Assembly: GCA_021464415.1 (NCBI GenBank)
Contig: CM038465.1
Coordinates: forward strand, 83,052,919-83,116,918
Direction: 5' to 3'
Length of the DNA stretch: 64,000 bases
From: Lonicera japonica
Taxonomy: Eukaryota > Streptophyta > Magnoliopsida > Dipsacales > Caprifoliaceae
The position numbers and the translations under genes were made by a program. Under the pieces are notes generated by a model. That model did not search any database. It saw only the letters and a program-made list of their open reading frames with translations, and was not told the DNA's origin. How positions within the stretch are numbered: position 1 is the stretch's first letter; the number at the start of each line of letters is the position of its first letter. Positions 11,073 through 22,216 of this stretch are shown in pieces.

Positions 11073-11817
11073 TAGGGGTGTTAATGCCAATCCAAAAATC
11101 GACCGAATAGACTGGATCGATCCGTAAAATCCTGAACCGAAAAAAAACCAAAATCAAAACTGAAAATGAGAAAACCAAACCGAAACCAAAAAGTTTGGTT
11201 CGGGTTTGGGGCAAGCTAATTAAAAATCGAACTAAATCGAACTGAACCGAATTATGTATAAGAAAAAAAATGTTAATATATACTCTAAGGGCACACGTTA
11301 ATTATATTATAATACAAAAAAAGATGGCATTTTATAAGAATGTGTTCCTTATTAATTACATATTGTGATAATCTTAAAAAATCATTAATGCGTGCCTTTA
11401 TTATTGAATTAACTACATAATGCTAAGATTTTTTTATCACATACATGATGGCAAGATAATTCATCATTTTATTTAATGTGTTTTATTCTTGTAAATGAAT
11501 AAATAAAATAATAACTAAATAAAAAACATAGTATCTATATGTTTACTCCTTGTTTCTAAAAAAGTATGAATTTAATTTGAATATGAACCATTCTTACATT
11601 ATTATTAGTATTACATTGTTATATTAAATTGATTTAGAAAAAATGAAAAAAATATATATGTCAAAACCGAATAAAACCGAACCGAAATCGAACCGAAAAG
11701 TTTGGTTTATGTTTGGGTTTCAAAGATTTAGAAACCGAACTGAAATTGAATTTTTATATTTGGTTTGAGTTTGGGGTACCTTAGTTTCTACCCCGACCGT
11801 AACCAAAAACACCCTTA
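11073..11817. mobile_element. Non-autonomous hAT-type element, copy 1
   Basis: Terminal inverted repeats are TAGGGGTGTT and AACACCCTTA. The flanks carry a perfect 8-bp duplication ATAATGAA (11065-11072 and 11818-11825). Both ends are dominated by runs of AACCGAA-type motifs, and the right end has the phrase GGGGTACCTTAGTTTCTACCCC. The 8-bp duplication places it with hAT elements. There is no transposase. A relative with the same ends sits at 58844-59436. Confidence 0.85.
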
Positions 11818-11825
11818 ATAATGAA

Positions 11826-12364
11826 ACTGAGTACCAAAACTTGATTACAAGTGTGTGGGAAGGTCCAAATATTACTGTGAATGTGCTTGCAATCCATGAT
11901 AAGCGTAAAGTATGGGTGATGATTTGATGGGTATTCATGAACAAGATTTACTGCCGAAGAGGAGTCAGACTCGACAGTAACTTGATCTTGGCGTTTTCTT
12001 GCCAAAGCTTGCAAACCACTTCTGAGGGCTATAAGCCCAGCTTCTAGCGGATCTAAAGCATTGGAGTAGCTAGAGAAACCCCATTGCCATGCACCAATTG
12101 CATTTCGAAGCACACCTCCATAACTCCCGACACTATCTATAAATCCTCTATCCACATTGAGTTTACCATATGCTGGTGGAGGTTTTTTCCAAAAAACTAT
12201 TTATCGGGTACACGTAATTGTTCTGAAACTGCTCCATAGACAACTTCATTCAATAGTGAAAAGGGATGCCTAGCGATAGATAGTTGAGGCGAAGAAAGGT
12301 TGAGACTCGAAAATTTTCCCATTGCGTCCTTTCCAAATATACCAAAGCATATAAATGAAAAGTT
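11826..12364 (-). pseudogene. LINE A: RNase H-like C-terminal part
   Basis: The minus strand shows LWYIWKGRNGKIFES, then KLNVDRGF...SYGGVLRN, then GLIALRSGLQAL and SDSSSAVNLV. This is the order of the plant RVT_3/RNase H module at the end of LINE ORF2. It continues the zinc-finger part at 14074-14251: with the intervening 12365-14073 and one AAGTT copy removed, the frame reads through (VLFALGDQLFIYMLWYIWKG). Stops show it is dead. An hAT element interrupts its 3' end at 11825. Confidence 0.85.
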
Positions 12365-12890
12365 TGTAATTCCATTTCGAAAACTCTAAGCTTACTTGAT
12401 AAAATCTCAAGAGACAGTGTATTAAGATCATTTGACTCTTCAATAGCATATTTCTTTGGTTAAAATTTATCAGTCAATGATCTTAATATTTTTAAAACAA
12501 TTTCAGAGTCAGAGTATCTTATTCCATTGGCAGCAAGTTTGTTGACCAAATCAGTTAACCTCAAGTAAAAATCATCATATTTTTCATTTTCCTTAATTAT
12601 AAAAGTATTAAACCGATTTACCAACATTTGAGCTTTAGATTGCTTTACTTTTTCATCACCTTTATGGGCTTTTATCAAAATATCCCATGCCTCTTTTGAA
12701 GTTTTACAAGTAGAAATTCTTTTGAATTTAGATTTACCAAAGCCATAAAAATAGCATTTATATCTTACTATTAGATTGAGAGCTTGATTTCTCAACAGCT
12801 GTCCATTCAACCATTGGTTTAGGTTTAATTATTACATCAATACCAGTTCTAATAGTTTTAGTAAGAGGTGTCTAACCAACCTTAACCATA
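12365..12890 (-). pseudogene. Copia gag (UBN2-type) fragment
   Basis: The minus strand shows FKRISTCKTSKEAWDILIKAH, then KVKQSKAQMLVNRFNTF, DDFYLRLTDLVNKLAANG and SEIVLKILRSLTDKF, then PKKYAIEES after a stop. This is a copia gag of the UBN2 family. A frameshift near 12770 separates it from an upstream MVEWTAVEKSS-like start. The frame is cut at 12365 exactly where the insertion ends. It belongs to the LTR at 13090-13577. Confidence 0.85.
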
Positions 12891-13089
12891 AACCAAACTT
12901 CATCTCCTGGCGCTTATAAAAAAGTAGACATACGTATTTTCCAATATTGAAAATTGTTTCTATCAAAAGCTGGGGGACAGTTCAAAGTTTCTTTTTAAAA
13001 TTCCATTGTAAATATTTTGAAAAATATAGAAAGATTTCAAAATACAAAATGTTTAAATTTTTTTCAATACAACCTCATCTAATACCACT

Positions 13090-13577
13090 TGTAATTCCTA
13101 CAATGGATAATCCAATAATAGTAATAAACCACAAGTTTACTTTTCAAAAGTATCGAAACTGAATTTTACGAAATACTTATTTAGTTTTTCAAGATTCTTG
13201 AAAACCTTTGTAATATTGATGCAATTAATGAACTAAAATAGAAAATTAACCAATCAATCACAACACAAGTGTTTTTTTACGTGGTCAACTCTCAAGTGAA
13301 AGAAACATCCACGGAGGCACCCTACCTCAGAACAAAATCCACTATTTAAAATTTTTTACAAGAGTATCACGAACAAAAGGAATTCAAAGACCCTAATGCA
13401 CATCCCGTACGCACCAAAGGGTACGCACTTCCCTCACTAAGCCGGCTCAATAAACTCAACAAAACACTAGTAGACTTATCCAAGATAACCTCACTAATAA
13501 CAAGAATCCAATATCAAAGAAGCTCAATAAAAAATATAAGTATCCATAAGTTTTAGGTTTTGAAAGAGTATTTAACA
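13090..13577 (-). repeat. LTR, minus orientation (with primer binding site)
   Basis: In minus orientation it starts TGTTAAATAC and ends GGAATTACA. It is followed after two bases by a degraded initiator-Met primer site (TGGTATTAGATG, 9 of 12 matches to the usual site). The leader and gag fragment lie beyond it, so this was a 5' LTR. It forms the left arm of a long inverted repeat centred at about 13582. Confidence 0.85.
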
Positions 13578-13586
13578 ATCTATTAT

Positions 13587-14073
13587 AAAAAAATCTTTTT
13601 CAAAAATAAGGAACTTATGGATACTTATATTTTTTATTGAGTTTCTTGGATATTAGATTCTTGTTGTTGGTGGGGTTATCTCGGATAAGTCAACTAGTGT
13701 TTTGTTGAGTTTATTGAGTCGGTTTAGTGAGGGAAGTGTGTACCCTTGGTGTGTACGGGATGTGCATTAGAGTTTTTGAATTCTTTTTGTTCGTGATACT
13801 CTTGTAAAAACTTTTAAATGGTGGATTTTGTTTTGAAGTAGGATACCTCAGTGGATGTTTCTCTTATTTAAGAGTGTACCATGTAAAAAAACACTTGTAT
13901 TATGATTGATTAGTTAATTTTTTATTTTAGTTCATTAATTGCATAAATATCGCAAAGGTTTTCAAGAATTATGAAAAACTAAATAAGTATTTTGTAAAAT
14001 TCAGTTTCGATACTTTTGAAAAGTAAACTTCTGGTTTATTATTATTATTGGATTATCCATTGTGGGAATTACA
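13587..14073 (+). repeat. LTR, plus orientation (inverted partner)
   Basis: This is a diverged inverted copy of 13090-13577 of nearly the same length. The U3 ends of the two face each other only about nine bases apart. It ends GGAATTACA directly at the target duplication. No primer site follows it. Confidence 0.85.
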
Positions 14074-15180
14074 AAGTTGATCCCCAAGAGCAAACAGAAC
14101 CATGCTTAACGTTGGTATAAAGCCATTCATGAAGAGGGAGCAAGCAGGACGCTTCAATTGAGGAATGAACGCATCCTAAACTTCTATCGATAAAGGGCAA
14201 TCCCGAAGTAAATGAATAGTAGTTTCTACTTTGGAGGCACAGTGAGGACATATATTCGAATTCGACACACTAACTTTGCACAGTATGTGTTAGTAAGGAG
14301 TCTGTCATGTAAAACTAGCTAAATGAAGAACTTGATTTTTTAAGGAGCTTTAACTTTCAAACCCACGTTCATGTACAGAGGTTGATATAATGTTGTTGTT
14401 CCTAAGTGAGAAATTGCAAAAAAGACTTCGCCGTGAGAAGACATGTTGTATTACCTTTCCATAGCAAACTATCCCCCTCGTGCATATTAATTGGAGAGGC
14501 TTCAATCAGTCGTATTGTTTCGCATGGAATAAGAGCGCGTATACGTCGAAGTGCCCAATGATTATCCTCAATGATATATGCCACTGTCCATGTGATTTCC
14601 ATCGGATGTATGTTGTCAATAAAGAGGCAAAGGGGCTCATGCCGGAACCAAATTAATATCAAACCAAAATGAAGTTTTTTCGCCATTTCCTATTTTTGTA
14701 CCATAACCCCTTTTATCATGTTAAAGCTCTAGATTATGCCTTTCCACGTAGTTGAATGCCCCAAGCTTACCATGCATTCCATAATGTCTGCGTTTTTGAC
14801 TTACTTAGCATGTAGCAACTTGTCCAAACGGTAATGTACCCCTCTGCCATACAAGCCCCAAGTTTAGCTAGTAATGTTGTATTGGCTTGTCTTGTTTCCC
14901 TAATCCCCAACCCGCCCTGTGATTTTGGTTGAGTCACAATATCCCATTTAACTTGATGAATTATCTTCTTCTCCTGCGTAGTACCCCAAAGAAAATTTCG
15001 ATTTAACTGATTAAGAGACGCACATGTGGATTGTGGGATCCATGCTGACTGCATTACATAAATCAGTATACCAAATAAAATTGAAGTTATCAAAGTGCAA
15101 TGACTAGCTAACGTTAAGTGTTTTGACTTCCAGCCATTCGACAATGATATAGCAAGCATGACTATAATAGACAAATTTTG
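14074..15180 (-). pseudogene. LINE A: reverse transcriptase C-terminal part and zinc finger
   Basis: From 15174 the minus strand shows WKSKHLTLASHCTLITSILF, then NRNFLWGTTQEKKIIHQVKWD and SQGGLGIRETRQANTTLLAKLG, the usual region after the LINE reverse transcriptase. About 14686-14402 is the diverged linker. At 14251-14074 comes a zinc-binding zf-RVT motif (CPHCASKVETTIHLLRDCP). Frameshifts separate the pieces. The N-terminal half of ORF2 is missing. It continues at 12364-11826. Confidence 0.85.
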
Positions 15181-16805
15181 AAACTAAAATTAATGTGTAA
15201 CTTGAAATTTTGACACTTAATTTGAAAATGAAAAGTTATAAATATAGAATATAATTTTAATTATAAGGTGGGAAGAGCAGCAAGTAGGTAGTTCCGTGTT
15301 TGTAAGAAAATTATTTATTTATTTGAGTCAAGAAAATCATTTATTTAATTAAACACAAAAGGTTAGTGGGACAATCATGGCATCTGCGTGAAAAGCAGCT
15401 GGAGGTGCCTCAGCCGTTGATCTTGTGGGCAAACTTTCTCTTGTTTTATTTGACCGCATTTTTAGAAGCCGCGTTCTCACACGTGAGAGTGAGACCATGG
15501 TCCACATCAGTAGAAAATATATTTTCTAATTTGTACTTTCCGTAGGGAATCGTATACCAAAATGTTACCTTAATACCCTTTTCATTTTGTTTTCAAATTA
15601 ATCCTCTTTTTTTTTTTTTTTTTAATCTCTGTCGAGATGGCATATTTGCAGTTTTAAGTCTGTCCTGGTCGAGATCCAATGTCCAGAGATAAAAAAAAAT
15701 AAAAAATTGAAAGAAGCTTTAAATTTCTCTTTTTTTTTTAAAATAATAAATGATTATTATATTCTTATTAAAGTTTGAAATCTCCTCATGAGTTAAATAA
15801 TTGTACATTTGAAAAAAATTAAAATACTTAGTAAGGCCATTACAAATTTAATTGTTGGTGGCGAGTAAATGTTGAGCTAAATATGGAAACAATACTCTAT
15901 GCATAAAACAAATAAAAAAATAAAAATCTAGTGAGTGACCCCCTACAACAATGACTATACTATATTGCATTAAGTGCACGTATTTACGCTTTTTGCGTGT
16001 ACCCGTGAGCCGTCTTTTTCTAGCTAGCAAATTAGTTGCATGGTTTCAGAATTTGTCCACGTTGGTATTTAATATGTTTGGCTATGTTTATAACTAACAT
16101 CACACGTACGCGCACCTGGAATTTGTAAATTTGACTTAAGTGTGGTATTTTTGAGTTTATTTTTGTTGATATAATGCAATTATGAATTTAATGGAGTGAA
16201 AAAGTCGATCCTCTTTCGGTAGACTTTAAATAAACAAATGCATTAAAAATAATTTTACGCAACTAAAAATACATAGCTAATTTAATGATTCTACGCAACT
16301 AAAAATACATAGCTAATTTTTGTCCAAAACGTCAGTAATTTTCATGTTGTACATAGAAGAAGCTGATAATTTTGTGTTACTTTTACTATAAATAAATATG
16401 TATCGTATACGGTCTCTTCCTTTTAAAACCCGTCTTTAAGTTAATTAATTTAAAAACTGTCTATTTTGAGAGGTAAACGAATGGATTTTTTTTCTTGAAA
16501 TTTGATGAGAATGATCTCTATAATGAGTAGACCATCTCCACCAATTTTTATTAAAAAATTCAAACGAAGAGTATGTTAGTTAAAAATCTAAAATTTCAAT
16601 ATTCAAAAATATGCATATATGTGCCTATTCCTCAATTGTGCCTTTTTATGAAATTTGGTGGAGATGATCTCTATTGTAGAGATCATCTCCATCATTTTTT
16701 ATGAAAAAATTCATCCATTTATCACCTCGAAATTGACGATCCTTAAGTTAGTTAACGAAAGTACGGTTCTCAAGAGAAGGGGCATCGTATGATATATATA
16801 TATAT
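15181..16805. other. Intergenic, degenerate short repeats
   Basis: No gene was recognised. Around 16494-16720 two related segments with GATGATCTCTA and AAAAAATTCA motifs recur, and looser relatives occur inside the TIR element that follows. Confidence 0.5.
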
Positions 16806-17196
16806 GAGTTAGGCTCTAAAGATTAATTCCTTCTCTTTAACAAAAAAAAATGGTTACTTATTTGGATGCATAAATAAATAATTTTTTTAATGAAACTTTG
16901 TAAAGATAATATATAAGATGAGTAGGTTACATCTACCATTTTTTCATAAAAAAGTTCAATGTAGAAATGAGTGAGATAATCATCAAATTTTCAATGTCCG
17001 AAAATGCATGTATTTATTACTTTTGAAGTTTACCCACTTATAGGTTGAATTTTTTAAAGAAATTCGGTAAAGGCAACCTACTTATTATATAAATCATTTA
17101 TACATATTTTCATAAAAAAGTTCATCTATTTACCACTTTAAATGGTAATCTCTTATTTTTATTAAAGAGATAAAATCCCTTTTTAAAGCCTAACTC
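16806..17196. mobile_element. MITE-like element with GAGTTAGGCT ends
   Basis: The left end GAGTTAGGCTCTAAAG and right end CTTTTTAAAGCCTAACTC are inverted copies with a small offset, followed inward by further complementary AT-rich sequence (TTCTCTTTAA versus TTAAAGAGA). The length is 391 bp with no coding capacity. The flanks are TA-rich and no clear duplication can be fixed, so the superfamily is open. Confidence 0.55.
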
Positions 17197-17299
17197 ATAT
17201 ATGTGTGTGTGTGTGAGAGAGATATAAATAAATCAGCATAATAGAATAAAAAATTTGGTGCTTGAAAACTTATAAATATATTAATTTTGGTTAGTAGGA

Positions 17300-17762
17300 A
17301 AATGGAAAAATTGCATACTCGGAATGGTGGGTTAGTTGCTAAAATTGACTTGGAGAAGGCCTATGATAAACTCAATTAGCAGTTTCTCTTGCACACGCTC
17401 ACTATATTTAGATTTCTTTCTGCCACCATTAAGATCATCCACACGTGTATCTCTACAGTTTCTTTGGTAGGGCTTTGGAATGGTAAAAAGATTGAATCCT
17501 TCTCCCCCAAGCGGTGGCATTCTACAAAGTAATCCACTCTCACCATAGTTGTTATAGATTTAGAGCACATCTTCTTGATTATTAATGCGGTTGTGCATAC
17601 TCGAATGTGGCAACCCTTTAATGTGGCGATGAGCGGCCTTTGTATCTTTCATCTTCTATTCATAGATGACATTGTCATGTTCACTAAGGCAAACTCAAAG
17701 AATCCTTTAGTTCTTAAAGAGGTTCTTAATTTATTTTGCGCAGCGTCGAGCCAAATTATCAA
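17300..17762 (+). pseudogene. LINE B: reverse transcriptase fragment
   Basis: The plus strand shows GGLVAKIDLEKAYDKLN, HTCISTVSLVGLWNGKK, a degraded GILQSNPLSP (usually GxRQGDPLSP), then FHLLFIDDIVMF, the catalytic FxDD block, ending CAASSQIIN. Stops and one frameshift are present. The frame ends at the TGTAACACCC junction. The rest of this LINE resumes after about 19700. Confidence 0.85.
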
Positions 17763-19701
17763 TGTAACACCCTCCCCTTAATTAACAGGATAACACCTGT
17801 AATTAAGACATGAAACGTTACTAACCCACTTTAGACTAACTAAAATGAGTTTAATATAAAAAATAAACCATGGTAAATCATATAACACGTGTCAATCAAC
17901 CATTTGATACTTATATGGATGATGATAATATAAAATGAAAATATAAAACATATGTACATATTTAAAGATATACAAAATCATATCAACATGTGACTAAACG
18001 TTTAAAGCAACTTAGGCTAACCGTGGCTTGCCATGCCATATAAACTTATGTATAACAAAAATAAGTTCGTATTGGAGCAATCTACGCCGTCCCCGAACTC
18101 GTCGTCTCTTTAACATTATTTGTCTCTTATGTACCTGAATTTATTTAATAAAAACGTGGTGAACTCACAACTCAGTAGGGGGATAATAGGGGATAAAATG
18201 TTTAAAACATAATTAGCAGTTTAATAATAAATCATACTTTAACCAAAAATTCAATTAAAAGCCATCATTTTATAAAACAATGCAAGCTTATGCATATACA
18301 TGTTACTTCCATTTTGTGTCAACCATTATACCACATCACCGAGATATACCAAAGCCGAACCAAATAATAATAATGGACCTGACCGCTCCAAGAAATACAG
18401 AAGCCAAACTGAACCGAATAATAATAATAATAACAATAAGTCTGACTGCCCTCACAAGAATGAATGTCAAGATCATCATAACATAGCCTGGTCGTCTCAG
18501 GGAATATCATAATATATAGCAACAGAATTGGACCACACGTCCACCAATATCATATAAATATAATTACTAGTGTCTTGCCATTGTCTAGATTTTCGAACTC
18601 TACATTGGTGGGTCCAGACAGCTGACGATTTGCTATCTTCCAGAGGTTTAGGGATTTTTAACTCAAGGGCACCGAGCCCTACCTATTTTTATACCAGTAA
18701 GCACTAGTCATACCCAATTTCTTTCACCATCAAGAGCCCTTAAACATATTAACGATACCAGCCAATCACCATGGGCAAATCAACCAAGATCATGCCATAT
18801 CTAATAATATACCATCATGAGTATAGAAAGCTCCAAAAGTATATAGATAAGAGATATAAGCTCTCTAAGAGATTGATATTCGAGCCATATGCCATAGATT
18901 TCCAATATAGTCAAGCCGTTGGGTTGACACAATAATTATGCAATTCATGCTTATGATGCCAAATATCTTAATATTAAGAATGATCATACATGTTTAATCC
19001 CATATGATGAAAGGTTAATCAACTATAAATTTTAAACAATTCAATAAACCTTGGGATGTAGAACACCATGTTCAAATTTTAAATTTTCTAATTATTATTC
19101 ATATGCATATGTTTGGTTATCACCAATAATTAATTATAATAATTTGTACATTCAAAATCATATATTTGAAAAATATTTAGAATTTTAACAATTTAAAACA
19201 CAAACAGTCATAATTAATTCCCTACCTCAAAATATCTAGCAACAAAGAATGAAATTTGAGATGATAACCCAAACTCGGACCAACATAACTCTGAAATTCT
19301 TATACCCTCGAGTAGCCCTCAACGTGTATAACGACTTTCCCTTAAAACCCGACATGATTCGGCGGAGTTTGAACATACCTATATTTTTTTCTCACTATTT
19401 CTCTCGACAAAAAAAACTATAAAATGGAAGAATAATGAAGAATAAATAAAGTGGAGCAAGTCGTTGGTGTAAAAAAAAAATTCTAACTTTTGTCTTAATT
19501 ATGATAATTTACCCTGAAGATTCATAACTTTATTATTTTAACCCTGAACTTTTACAACTTTACATTTTAGTCCATACTAAACTTATAAAGTTTTACAATC
19601 TGGTCAATAATTAATCAAGATTCTTAAACTCTTCAAAAATTTTCACTTAATCGAGGTTAATATGTGTCTAATTTACACTAATTATATTATGGGCTATTAC
19701 C
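17763..19701 (-). mobile_element. Probable Ty3/gypsy solo LTR
   Basis: The left boundary TGTAACACCCTCCCC is the inverse of the GGGTGTTACA end typical of many plant gypsy (Del/Tekay-like) LTRs. Read on the minus strand, the interior has the usual phrases of such LTRs (CTACTGAGTTGTGAGTTCACC, then GACGACGAGTTCGGGG). The right boundary is inferred from a degenerate GGGCTATTAC and from the point where LINE coding resumes. No target duplication was found, and part of the LINE is missing at the junction, so the right end is approximate. Confidence 0.55.
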
Positions 19702-21290
19702 GACAAGTGCATTTATGCTTACATTATTGATAAAGTTCAAGCACGTCTCATGGATTAAAAATGAAAGAACCTTTCCCTAGCTGGCTGTTATGTGTTTGGT
19801 TTTAGCAAGAATCCATACGTACACTATGCACTTTTGATACCCTCAACCAATTCAACCCTATGTTCTTATAGGGTGATACTCAAGATCATAGGCCCATACA
19901 CCTTAGTTAAATGTGAGTAGGTCATCAGACTAAGAAAAATGGGGCCTAAATATCCATGAAGCGCACCAAGATAATACGGTACAACTCGCTAAATGGGGAA
20001 GGTGCTTTGGTAATAGACAAAAACAACGTTCGAAATGAGGACCTCATAGCCAAATATCTCAAGCACAATAATCTATTTGACCTGCTTTGTCTACATGGAA
20101 GGTATAGTAAAGAGCTTCAAGCATGTGTAAAGGACGTTGGTTGTGGCATATGGTCGGGGATGAATGTGTCCTTCTAGTTTTGATATATGGTTGAACCATG
20201 ACCCCTTGTTGTTATAGGTTGATGAAATTCATCCGAACGAATTGCATCTCACAGTACATGATATTATGGCAGACTAGCCTTCAAACTAGCTTCCTACTTA
20301 CAATCAAAATGCACATTCAACGGCTTCTTCATGATGATGAGATGAGAGGCCAAGACGTATCGGTGTGGAAGGATTCATCAAGTGGTATGTTTTCTTCGAA
20401 GTCCTTTTTCAAGTATTTGTTTCATGATCAAGATGAGGATGAACATGGTCATTGGTTGTGGTTATGGCGCTTACACTGTTTACTAAAAATGAAAAATTTT
20501 GTGTGGCTTATCGTGCATGGAAGGCTGCCTACAAATGCCCGTCACACTCACTTATCATCACAAATTCAGATTTCTGTATACATTGTGAGTATGCTTCAAA
20601 AATAATTCTTTATGTTCTTTAGGACTGTCCTAAGTCTCATGAGATTTGGGTACACATAGTTCAACAACTGGTTCCATGTGGAGTTCTTTGCATGGGGTGT
20701 AAATGATTAGATTATAAATAATGTGGCTACGGCTGAAAATGTTTTTGTGAACCATGTCTCAACCATTTGGCCCAAATTATGTTTGGGCAACCATTTAGTG
20801 TATTTGGAGGGCACGTGACACTTCGGTGTTCTATAACCAAGATTTATCTCCCTCTATTGTTATGTCAGACACTTATGCTTGCTATAGATATGATGCTCAA
20901 AGTTGGCAGCTTCGGGTTGCTCATACTTGACCCTGTTAATGGAAGATAGGAAAAATCGCCACGGGGGTATTTAAAGTTGAATGTGGATGGTTTCTATCAG
21001 GATGGCTCGTTATCCTATGGTAGGATACTACGAGATGATAACTGAGAATGGATATGGGGACTCATAGGTAGAGGGCTAGAGGCAAGGAGTTCGACTCTTT
21101 GGCTGGGGAATTGTGGGCTTTATTTCACAGGTTAACTCTCGCTCTTAATAGAGGAATTCTTTGTCTCATCATTAAAACTAATTTTTCCTTGGTTGTCCAA
21201 CCACTGCCAGGGCCATGCTTCTGCTGATCTAATCTCTAAATGCTATGACCTGTACACTATATTTAGAATTGTGCTCTTATCGTCTAAAAG
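19702..21290 (+). pseudogene. LINE B: linker, zinc finger and RNase H
   Basis: Coding resumes with YIIDKVQARLMD and SLAG, then SFDIWLNHDPLLL, then SSKSFFKYLF and KNFVWLIVHGRLPTNARHTHLS of the zf-RVT region. About 20967-21200 shows YLKLNVDGFYQDGSLSYGRILRDD of the RNase H-like module, with HASADLISK near the end. It has many frameshifts and stops. It is the same element as 17300-17762, in the same orientation. Confidence 0.8.
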
Positions 21291-21960
21291 GGTTAGGGAC
21301 AACTATTACCTTGGATTAGTACTCAAGTTTATTCTTTATAGTAATTTACATATCCTACCAACTTTAATGTAACCATATCCTATATATATATAAATATGAA
21401 AAGAAAACCCATATTTTTTCTCTAGCAAAACCCAAATCTCTTTACAATTGTACTGCATCTTTAAACTTTTAAGTCAATACAATCAACACACGTCCATTAA
21501 GGGATGATGTTATGCTGTATTTGAAATTAAAGCCACTGAAAAAACCTACCATCAAACAAATCTTAGCTTACTTTCATCTCCTTTTTAACTTTCTTTTGTT
21601 GGTGGTTACTATTCATCATAAATTTTTGGTTGCAAATCAATCTTGTTGAATTGATTTTCTTTAAATTAAGCTTAATTAACTTTTACTCACCCACATTTTT
21701 TTTTATATCTTAGTTTAAAATTGATGATGCACTTACGTATGACAAAAAAATAAATAAATTGCATTGTAAGCGTGTGTTAGAATTTAGTAATAATGAAGGA
21801 GAAGATTATGCAGAGAAGCAGGGGGCATATTGGGGAAACAAAAAATAGTAATAAGAGAAATGAATGGAATGGGGGTGGGGGTGGGGGAGGGGGAGGGACA
21901 AAAGTAGCGTACTGATCAATACTACTTATTATCGTATGGGCCTGGTGACGTGGTTAAAGA
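21291..21960. other. Upstream region of the F-box gene
   Basis: No gene was seen. A (TA)n run lies near 21385. A G-rich tract (GGGGGTGGGGGTGGGGG) lies at about 21870. The stretch is the likely promoter region of the F-box gene, but no specific element can be assigned. Confidence 0.4.
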
Positions 21961-21997
21961 AGAGTGGGTGATTAACATTGATGAGTAATAGAAGAAA

Positions 21998-22176
21998 TAG
22001 AGAGAGAGAGAGAGAGAGAGAGACAACAAACATAAAAATAATAATAATAATAACAATAACAACAATAAGAAAGAGAGAGAGAGAGAGGTGTTGGTGGGGG
22101 AGTGGGGGGAAAAAAGAAGAGAAGAAGAAGAAGAAGAAGTGAAAAAAAAAGGAGGAGGAGGAGGAGGAGGAGGAGG
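21998..22176. repeat. GA, AAT/AAC, GAA and GGA microsatellites in the 5' leader
   Basis: Successive runs of GA (about 21998-22022), AAT/AAC units, GA again (about 22070-22086), GAA and GGA lie directly upstream of the F-box start codon at 22214. They are probably leader or promoter-proximal sequence. They give open frames on both strands that are not genes. Confidence 0.8.
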
Positions 22177-22209
22177 TTGTTGTTATTCATCTTCTATCTT
22201 GATACATAG

Positions 22210-22216
22210 ATGTATG
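22210..22216 (+). promoter_or_regulatory. Overlapping AUG pair at the LCR start
   Basis: The sequence ATGTATGG holds two start codons four bases apart. The first (22210) is in another frame: it would run through exon 1 with all 68 codons open and stop six codons into exon 2. The second (22214) opens the F-box protein. Initiation at the first AUG would give an unrelated Ser/Thr-rich peptide. Confidence 0.6.

Larger units (their letters stand above)
12365..14073. mobile_element. Copia derivative with head-to-head LTRs and a gag end
   Basis: This insertion is flanked by a 5-bp duplication AAGTT (12360-12364 and 14074-14078). It runs, in minus orientation from 14073, as an inverted LTR (to 13587), about 9 bp, a forward LTR (13577-13090), a primer binding site, a leader and a gag fragment that stops at 12365. 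Its outer ends are TGTAATTCC and GGAATTACA. The right one is a true LTR end; the left one is gag coding sequence that happens to share those nine bases. It contains no pol and no second forward LTR. Confidence 0.85.

Noticed and set aside
16494..16722. Two GATGATCTCTA-containing segments as a complete MITE
   Set aside because: They are loosely similar direct and inverted pieces without definable ends or a target duplication.
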